Assembly (NCBI GenBank): GCA_961205875.1
Contig: OY540816.1
Coordinates: 22,392,701 to 22,456,700, forward strand
Reading direction: 5' to 3'
Length of the DNA stretch: 64,000 nucleotides
Source: Sialis fuliginosa
Taxonomy: Eukaryota > Arthropoda > Insecta > Megaloptera > Sialidae
Made by a program: the position numbers and the translations under genes. A model generated the notes under the pieces. That model did not search any database and had not been told where the DNA came from. It worked only from the letters and a program-made list of their open reading frames with translations. This document shows positions 57,401 through 64,000 of this stretch, in pieces; position 1 is the stretch's first letter, and each line of letters opens with the position of its first letter.

Positions 57401-60400
57401 ATATTTCATTACATATTGCATCTGACATTTTTAAAATACTTCTCTAACATCCAGAAGCCAATATTTCTTTTCTTTTTATAGATTTGAAAATAATCTGTGT
57501 TGATGGTGGTTATGCCTGCCCTATCGAAGGGTGCGGCAAACACTTCCGCAAGGAGAACCTTGCCCAAATGCACATCAAGCACTACCACCCTGAGTTCTCA
57601 AAGTTTATTGGCTCAACTCCGAACGTGGCTGATCTGGCATATGCTCGAACCGTCGGCGAAGACTTGGACTTTGTCGCGAAAATACGCTTTACGCAAACTG
57701 GGGTCGTCGAGAAGAAGTCAGACACAGCACCAAAGACACCTTCTAGAGCTGCACCAAAGGCACCCGAAGTCAAAACACCTGTTATGAGTAATGTGGAAAT
57801 CAAAACAGAGATTAAAATCGAACCCAGTGAGGTTAAGGCTGAGGAATCTGAAATAGTGAAGTTGTTGAACAGTGAAACTAAAGTTCCCAAGAGCCAGGAG
57901 TCGATTAAGATCGAATCGAAGTTAGTTGCAATTAAATCTGAATTTGAAGGGTCTCCGAAGTTAACTGCAGCTTTGTTGGAACCACGGGAGAAACCTACAA
58001 GATACCCGGATACTCCTCGACCGCCTTTCGATCTTAAACAAAGCGAAACGAGGCCTGTTGGGGGAATAAAAACCCTCCTTCCTGTAGTTCGCGTTCCCGA
58101 AGAAAAACCCCAACTTCCTGAAGATGGGCATAAAACCCCAGTTCTAAAATCAAGCAGAAAACGTACAAACCTCGAGCATGATTCACATCGCAGCAAGAGA
58201 AAGTACACAAAGCACGATTATACGTCTGAATCCGCGGATAAAAAGAAGAGCGTGGATTTTGCAGATCTGCCATCTACATCAGCTCTAGGTGTCGCAAGTG
58301 CGGTTCCGGGTGTGGTAGCGGCAACGCAGGCGGACGTACCGCAGTCTCAGACCCACTTTGTGACAGAGAGCGGGGAGGTGATCAAGATCGTACGAATGAA
58401 GCAGGAAGAGATTATCAACTGCACTTGCGGGTTCATGGAAGAAGACGGATTGATGATTCAGTGTGAATTGTGTCTGTGCTGGCAGGTAGGGTTAACGGCT
58501 TATTTACTTTTGTCATTTTGGTGTAGGGTAGATAGGTCGGCTTTTATCACTTAATTGATTTAACCTTTTTTTTATTAAGGGGTCGTAAAACAGTTGAAAA
58601 GTAAGGCAATTTTTTAATTATTATTATTAAAAGTAAAGTAAAGAAAGAAGAAAAAAAATCTGCATATTAAAATTTCAATTACACTTTTTAGCGTAAGTTA
58701 TGTGTAGTATATTTAAAAAATGATTTACCTATTTATAGTAGATAAGTAGAAAATGTTAGGTTATATAATATTAATTTACAACTGATTTAACATTTATTTA
58801 ATCGTATAAAATGACCTAATGAAGATAGTTAACGATGCAAAATAGATATAAACAAATGTTAAATCTTGAAACTGTGATGGAAAATAACAATAGCAATAAT
58901 ATCTAGCGTGTGCTAAGACGTCTTCTCTGTTAACAGCACGCCAAATGCGACGGCTTAAAGAGAAGATCGCAATCCTGACAAGTACGTTGACGTTCATTTA
59001 TAATCCATCACGGTCACCACTGATTGATAGTATTCAGTGATAACTGTGGTGGACACAAAACTAGAAATCACTCGCCTGTTTTCATACCAATCAACATTTT
59101 CTTTTGAGTATTTTGTCAGTATGTACTCATGAATTTTTGCAAAAAGGGGGGCACATTTAGTAAAGTATAGAGATAAATAAATAAATACTATCACATGCAA
59201 AAGTAATTGACCAGTTTGAAGCTAATAATGCTTAACATAACCTCTTTTATTTGTTTATTATAATGTTTTCTGTGTACCTGTAACAAAGGCAGACATACTA
59301 AAATAGACTGCAACTTACTCTCCATGTGCTCTGCATATTGTATTGAAAATTACAACAATTAAAATTTAGTATGTGTTATTGTTTAATATAACCTCTTCTG
59401 TTTGTTTATTATAATATTTTCTGCATACCTGTAACAAAGACAGACATACTAAAATGGATTTGTTAGACTGCAACATACTCTGCAGTTATTCCATACATAT
59501 TGTATTAAAAATTACAACAATTAAAATTTAATATGTTTGGAGCTAATATTGCTTTACATAACCTCTTCTATTTGTTTATTATAATCATTTATAATGTTCT
59601 TTGTGTACCAAACAAAGACATACATACTAAAACACATTTGTTAGACTGCAACATACTCTGATGTTATTCCATACATATTGTATTGAAAATTATAACAATT
59701 AAAATATGAAAATAAATAACAGTTATATTTATCTTTGAAATTGCTGCTAAGTACTGTTACTTTTGCATGCGACAGTACCTAACCAGTCAATCTGAAAGCA
59801 ATTTTAATCATTTAAAAAAAATTTCTATACCATACTAAATATAACCCCGAAAAACGATGTATAGAAATTTTTGTCTGATAACTACGATGTTAATTTTTTT
59901 TTTTTAATAATTCAGTTCTACGACCATCACAGGTAAAAAAAATTAGTGGTGACGGTGACAGCCTGATATAACTCCATAGCTATTTTGTAGAAACAGATAC
60001 GTTACTTTTACTAGATCTGACAACCTTTATAAAAGTTTTTTTTTGAAGTTAAACTATTTTTGTTTTTTATGAATAGTACAAGTGTCATATTTTCTTTTGA
60101 AAAGTAGTTCAAGTAAATTAGATATTTTAGAAGAACAAATTCATAAAGTTTTGATACTTTGTCCACGAACTCTTAGTAGGGTTTGAAATAAGAGCCCGAA
60201 AAGTTTCCACCTAAATCGTGGATGGAACATCCCCTTTCACGTAAAAAACTACCCCCGGAATGAAATTTATTCCAGTTTTTCCCATTTTTCATCCGAACCG
60301 CTGTTCGGAGAAAAAAATATTACAGGAATTAAAGATTCTACATAAAATTCTACGTAAAAAATGTCAGGTTCACTATTCGGTTAATTCCCAGCCTACTCTC

Positions 60401-63074
60401 GCAATCGTTGCTCAAAGTGAAGGGTAGTTTTGAAAACGAAGCGAAAAATCTGCATAGCATGATTTTTCACCGTAAATATTTTCGTAACGGTGAACTTAAC
60501 GTAAAAAATTATTATTAAGAAAATTATAGAACTGAATCTCTTCTATGAGATTCATGTGCTACGATTTTTATTTCAAACGTTTTTCATTGATTTTTTGGCT
60601 TTTTTTCACAAATGCACATTGTACACTCCATTTTTTTTACAAAATATAATACAATTTAAACAAACGATGCGTCCTTTTGAGATATTTTGAAAAAAACTGA
60701 TTTTGAGGTACTACCTCCTTACCTTCCACACGATTTTGATGATTTTTATATGGGATCATCTACTAGTCAGAACCAACAAAGAAAGTTTCATTAAAATCGG
60801 TCCAGTGGTTCATGAGTTAAGCGTGCGACAAAAATTCAGGGGACAGGCACACATACACATACGCACACACATAGACAACATATTTTACCATATTTTGATG
60901 ATAATTTTTACTAAAAAATCTTCTCCATGTAAAATAATAGAATGTGCGTTTGTGAAAAATGGGCAAAAAAATCAATGAAAAACATTTGAAGAAATTCGTG
61001 GTGCATGGATCTCATAGAGAAGATTAAGTTCTATAATTTTTATCATAATCATTTTTTACGTAAAATCAGCCGTTTTCGAAATATGTATGTTGAAAACTAT
61101 TGTTACGCCGATTTTTCGCTGCGTTCCCAAAACTACCCTTCACTTTGAGCAACGATTGCGAGAGTAGGCTGGGAATTAACCGAATAGTGCACATGGCATT
61201 TTTTACGTAGAATTTTATGTAGAATCTTTAATTCCTGTAATATTTTTTTCTCCGAACAGCGGTTCGGATGAAAAATGGGAAAAACTGGGATAAATTTCAT
61301 TCCGGGGGTAGTTTTTACGTGAAAGGGGATGTTCCATCCACGATTTAGGTGGGAACTTTTCGGGCTCTTATTCCGAACCTTACTGAGAGTTCGTGGACAA
61401 AGTATCAAAACTTTATAATTTTTTTCTTCTATTTGGCGAATTTTAATCTAAATACCGTGGACTAATGGTTTAAACTTATATGACAGTTATATTGTTGCAA
61501 ATTTTAACATAACCTCAAATTGGCGTCTAATGACAGGGGAAATATACGTTTTTGAAGGTAAATTTTAAGGTTGTACTTTATTATTGAAATTAATATCGCA
61601 AAATCTACAAAAGCTGACGTACCTGCTTCTTCCAAATTAGTACATACTTATTTAGAAATTGATATTTAAAAAAAAAAAAAAACCATAATTAATTTGTTTC
61701 TTACCAGCACGCCTATTGCAATAACATAGAAAGAGAAGACCAGGTTCCCGATAAATATATATGTTACATATGCACAAACCCGTTGCGCATGCGTTCTTCT
61801 CAGAAGTACATCCACGACCAGGACTGGCTGAAGCAGGGTGTTCTGCCGACTGCCGGCTACCACGCCAACGATGAGGACGCACTCAGCGGTAGGTTCGAGA
61901 GGCTCAGGAAGTCTCACGAACTCAGCGGGAACCTCAACGATCTGAACTCTGTCTTGCATAGTTTGCGTGTCAAAATAAAGATAGCCAAGTGAGTTTTGTG
62001 CGGTTATTGTTGTATTTAAGAGGCTCATGATACAAATTTCTTTCTAGGAATAAAGATCACCCTAAGTTTTACTTGTGGTCGAAACCGTGGGAGAAGACGA
62101 AACTGAACCATAATGTTAGAGATGTCATTGATAATTTATCGGCAAAACCTGAAAACACAAATGAGAAAGAAATCAAAGATGTAAATATTGTACCTAATAG
62201 CGATATTGAGCTATCATTGAAGAATCTTCTCAACACGAGTGTGACGCCTTTGAAACAGGAAACCGTCGACGCTAGTGAATTTAAAAGTGAACCAAAACAG
62301 ACCGACAGTGAATTGTTTAGATTGCTTGGCAATTCTGTGGACGATTTGAAGAACAACGAGTCACAGAAAATCGATTTGAACACATTGTTATCGAGTGAGG
62401 GTAAAGACCAAGTGAACTTAGAAGAGAAGGTATTTACGCCGATGGACGAACATTCCAAATCTACATTCTACGATTCTATAAAACAAGAGGAAAAGGAGGA
62501 GCCTGTGTTTATAGAAGCTGGACCGAGCGAGGTCGTTTCAGAGCTGATGACCCATGATGAGCTCGCCGGGGACCTGCTGAACTCTCCTACAGCTGCTTTG
62601 GGGCTTGCTCTAACGCAGAGCGATATAGAGAAAATACAGACCACCATTGATAGTAAGTTATATTATAATAAAAATAAGACTTGGGTGGTTGTTTCATGTT
62701 TCTCATGTTATTGTGTATATAGCTCACTCACTCTACCAATACATCTGAATATTTTATTTTAGATTCGGCTTCTTTGGTAAGTACGTGTATTCCTGAACCG
62801 GAGGCGAAGATCGAGCCGGAATTCTGCAGGAAGAATTTAATCGACAATATTAAACACTACCATCAGGAGGTTAAGGAACGGATGGACGCAATCGAAGAAC
62901 AAATTGCCGGTAAGTTATTAAATTTTCATATCATTTTTTTTGTTATCAGATAACTTTCTTTCAGAACTTGAGGCACAGGAATCAAATCAAATCGAAGAGA
63001 GTAAAATTAACGAGACCCTGATTATGCTAATGAGAGATTTAGGAAAGATGAGAAAACTAGCTGCGTTTTATTGA
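54478..63074 (+). CDS. MBD-R2: THAP-Tudor-MBD-C2H2-PHD protein, MBD-R2/PHF20-like
   Basis: Probable NSL-complex subunit: Drosophila MBD-R2 (PHF20 in mammals) works with the MOF H4K16 acetyltransferase at active promoters. Eight exons, 54478-55234, 55293-55619, 55676-56161, 57482-58485, 61708-61988, 62048-62652, 62763-62909, 62965-63074, join in frame to 1,238 residues (fly protein about 1,170). A THAP finger covers 1-88 (C5, C10, C56, H59, PSIFPW). Tudor 1 is about 163-217 and Tudor 2 about 226-280. The MBD is about 408-475 (LPEGWTKHL, FRSKTEIKSYL). A C2H2 finger is about 534-559. The PHD finger is split by intron 4: CTCGFMEEDG...CELCLCWQ in exon 4, HAYCNNIERED...CYICTNPL in exon 5. The THAP domain is shared with insect MBD-R2 but not mammalian PHF20, from memory. 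The MBD lacks the Arg and Tyr equivalent to MeCP2 R111 and Y123. A broken spare copy of the second PHD half lies at 58937. Confidence 0.95.
56162..57481 (+). other. MBD-R2 intron 3
   Basis: 1,320 bp of AT-rich sequence. It includes a family D-like stretch (TCAAAATCAGTCCAGTAGTT at about 56445) and a partial family F MITE (about 56605-56735, ending CCAAACAGGAGACTATTTT). No exon is recognised. Confidence 0.6.
58937..58985 (+). pseudogene. Decayed duplicate of the PHD second-half exon in MBD-R2 intron 4
   Basis: After an acceptor-like CTGTTAACAG, the sequence reads H-A-K-C-D-G-L-K-R in the gene's own phase. It then matches D-R-N-P-D-K-Y in a frame displaced by two bases. The real exon 5 at 61708 reads HAYCNNIERED...PDKY at the same point. 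The match is recovered if two bases are missing near AGAGAAGATC. As it stands the phase-0 frame stops at TGA 58976-58978. A donor-like GTACGT follows at 58982. Inclusion would truncate the protein within the PHD finger. Confidence 0.75.
59222..59720 (+). repeat. Tandem repeat, three units of about 150-170 bp, in MBD-R2 intron 4
   Basis: ATAACCTCTTYTRTTTGTTT recurs at about 59236, 59388 and 59557, each followed by CAAAGRCAKACATACTAAAA and ATTGTATTRAAAATTA. Confidence 0.85.
60128..61428. mobile_element. Large foldback element in MBD-R2 intron 4
   Basis: Arms of roughly 530 bp (about 60128-60660 and 60890-61428) are reverse complements. Examples are ATACTTTGTCCACGAACTCT / AGAGTTCGTGGACAAAGTAT and CATCCGAACCGCTGTTCGGA / TCCGAACAGCGGTTCGGATG. 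The loop holds a family D-like segment (ATCGGTCCAGTGGTTCATGA). Outer ends are AGAAGAACAAATTCATAAAG and CTTTATAATTTTTTTCTTCT. The arms are about 90% or more identical by eye. Open frames of 91 codons inside are not genes. Confidence 0.92.
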
Positions 63075-63158
63075 TCATATTTTAGTTTTTATAACGCGTT
63101 TGCCATAGAAAATACTTATTTGTTTATTTGTAGTAGATTACAAATAATTGTGGCTTAA

Positions 63159-63164
63159 AATAAA
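63159..63164 (+). terminator. Candidate poly(A) signal of MBD-R2
   Basis: AATAAA 85 bases after the stop codon. Confidence 0.55.
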
Positions 63165-63213
63165 TTAGGTCGTTATTTTTTTCGATATTTGCAAAAATAG
63201 GTGATTTAAAAAA

Positions 63214-63545
63214 AACCTTCTGTTTGGTGTTATACAACTCCGGAATCAAATATCGTAAAAACTTCGGAATAGTCTTAAAATGTACGTTACATACTCTAGT
63301 TTCACGTGTTAAAATTTCAAATTGTTTCAATAAATCGTTTAATAGTTACAGCCATTTAAATAACATTGGTCACTTACTCTTCGGAAACGGGTGTGTTACT
63401 TAACAGACTGTAACTACTGAATGATTGATCAGAATGATTTGAAATTTTAATACGTAAAACTAGACTATATAAGGTACATTTTAACACCATTCCGGAATTT
63501 GTGTGATTTATAGTTCCGGAGTAATATGTCGCCAAACAGGAGATG
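63214..63545. mobile_element. Family F MITE, copy with both ends
   Basis: The left end CTGTTTGGTGTTATACAACT with CCGGAATCAAATATCGTAAA is inverted at the right as TAGTTCCGGAGTAATATGTC with GCCAAACAGGAG. The interior holds AACAGACTGTAACTACTGAA. It is homologous to 45613-45945, 29855-29990 and 56605-56735. Confidence 0.8.
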
Positions 63546-63554
63546 TTTTCTTAA

Positions 63555-63705
63555 CCCATTCAGTACTGGTGTGTGACAAGTCGGTTTACGTGACATTAAC
63601 CCGGCTGATGTCACATATCTGTGACATACAGGCCATTTTCTTGTATTTAAAGTGACAGTGTGTATTTAATACTGCTGCTACTGCGATTTGGTAACAGGAA
63701 ATGGG
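63555..63705. mobile_element. piggyBac-like MITE
   Basis: TTAA (63551-63554) precedes CCCATTCAGTACTGG, and AATGGG precedes TTAA (63706-63709). TTAA target sites with CCC/GGG termini are typical of piggyBac. It is 151 bp with no coding sequence. Confidence 0.65.
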
Positions 63706-63709
63706 TTAA

Positions 63710-64000
63710 TAAAAAAAATAATTCGCTTGCAATTTTTTGGCCAAAGATGTACAGATTGAAAATTATTTTGGAAGTTGGAAATGTATTATACATTGTGTAT
63801 TTTAAAATAATTTCAAAGTTATTTAGTACAGACGCAAAATTTTTATTTATAAGTGCCATTCTATGTTCATTAATGTTATGTTACTTATATTTACTAAATA
63901 TAGTCTTCGTAGACTAATTTGAGTTATTCAAACATCTTTATCGCATATTTTAACAAAAAAAGGACAGGGTTGGATTAAAAAAAATTTATTGTTAAAATTT
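63710..64000. other. AT-rich end of the window
   Basis: Nothing was recognised. Open frames of 70-85 codons on both strands are AT-driven. Confidence 0.4.

Noticed and set aside
1-64000. tRNA and rRNA genes
   Set aside because: I looked for B-box and T-arm-like motifs (GGTTCGAATCC type) and rRNA-like GC-rich conserved blocks and saw none; a covariance-model scan would be decisive.

Overview
The window is AT-rich nuclear DNA from an animal, almost certainly an insect. It has spliced genes with short introns (55-65 bp is common), AATAAA poly(A) signals, a metazoan GRIP-golgin, eEF1A, ribosomal P1, mitochondrial uS14m, and a THAP-Tudor-MBD-PHD protein with the architecture of Drosophila MBD-R2. 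The order is unresolved: the eEF1A C-terminus reads to me as hemipteroid or hymenopteran, while several dispersed repeats resemble families I recall from Lepidoptera. No search could be run.

The window falls into two parts. Positions 1-42,000 are a gene desert in which I found no convincing host gene. It holds short non-autonomous DNA transposons (hAT-, piggyBac-, Harbinger- and mariner-like MITEs and long foldback elements), dispersed repeats, a broken mariner transposase fragment (32394-32680), GC-rich islets, and a striking 3.3-kb array of about 18 copies of a 184-bp unit (6666-9979). That array is bounded exactly at TTAA on both sides by inverted piggyBac-like ends. Diverged relatives lie at 18.7 kb and 38.8 kb. 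For reference below, repeat families are named A to H.

Positions 42,000-63,100 hold five genes in 21 kb: GCC2-like golgin (+, 8 coding exons), eEF1A (+, 3 coding exons plus an inferred 5'UTR exon with a TOP-like start), mRpS14 (+, 2 exons), RpLP1 (-, 3 exons), and an MBD-R2/PHF20-like chromatin protein (+, 8 coding exons). mRpS14 and RpLP1 are tail to tail; RpLP1 and MBD-R2 are head to head with 704 bp between start codons. All five reading frames join cleanly through the proposed splices. Three encode translation components, one a trans-Golgi tether, and one a likely subunit of the NSL acetyltransferase complex; I see no sign that they form a pathway.

The most interesting points are the TTAA-bounded satellite, a decayed duplicate of the second half of the PHD finger inside MBD-R2 intron 4, a GC-AG intron in eEF1A, a very GC-rich stem-loop in the eEF1A 3'UTR, GCC2 introns made almost entirely of one repeat each, and a near-perfect 149-bp palindrome at 40.4 kb. 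I found no evidence for a novel multi-gene system.
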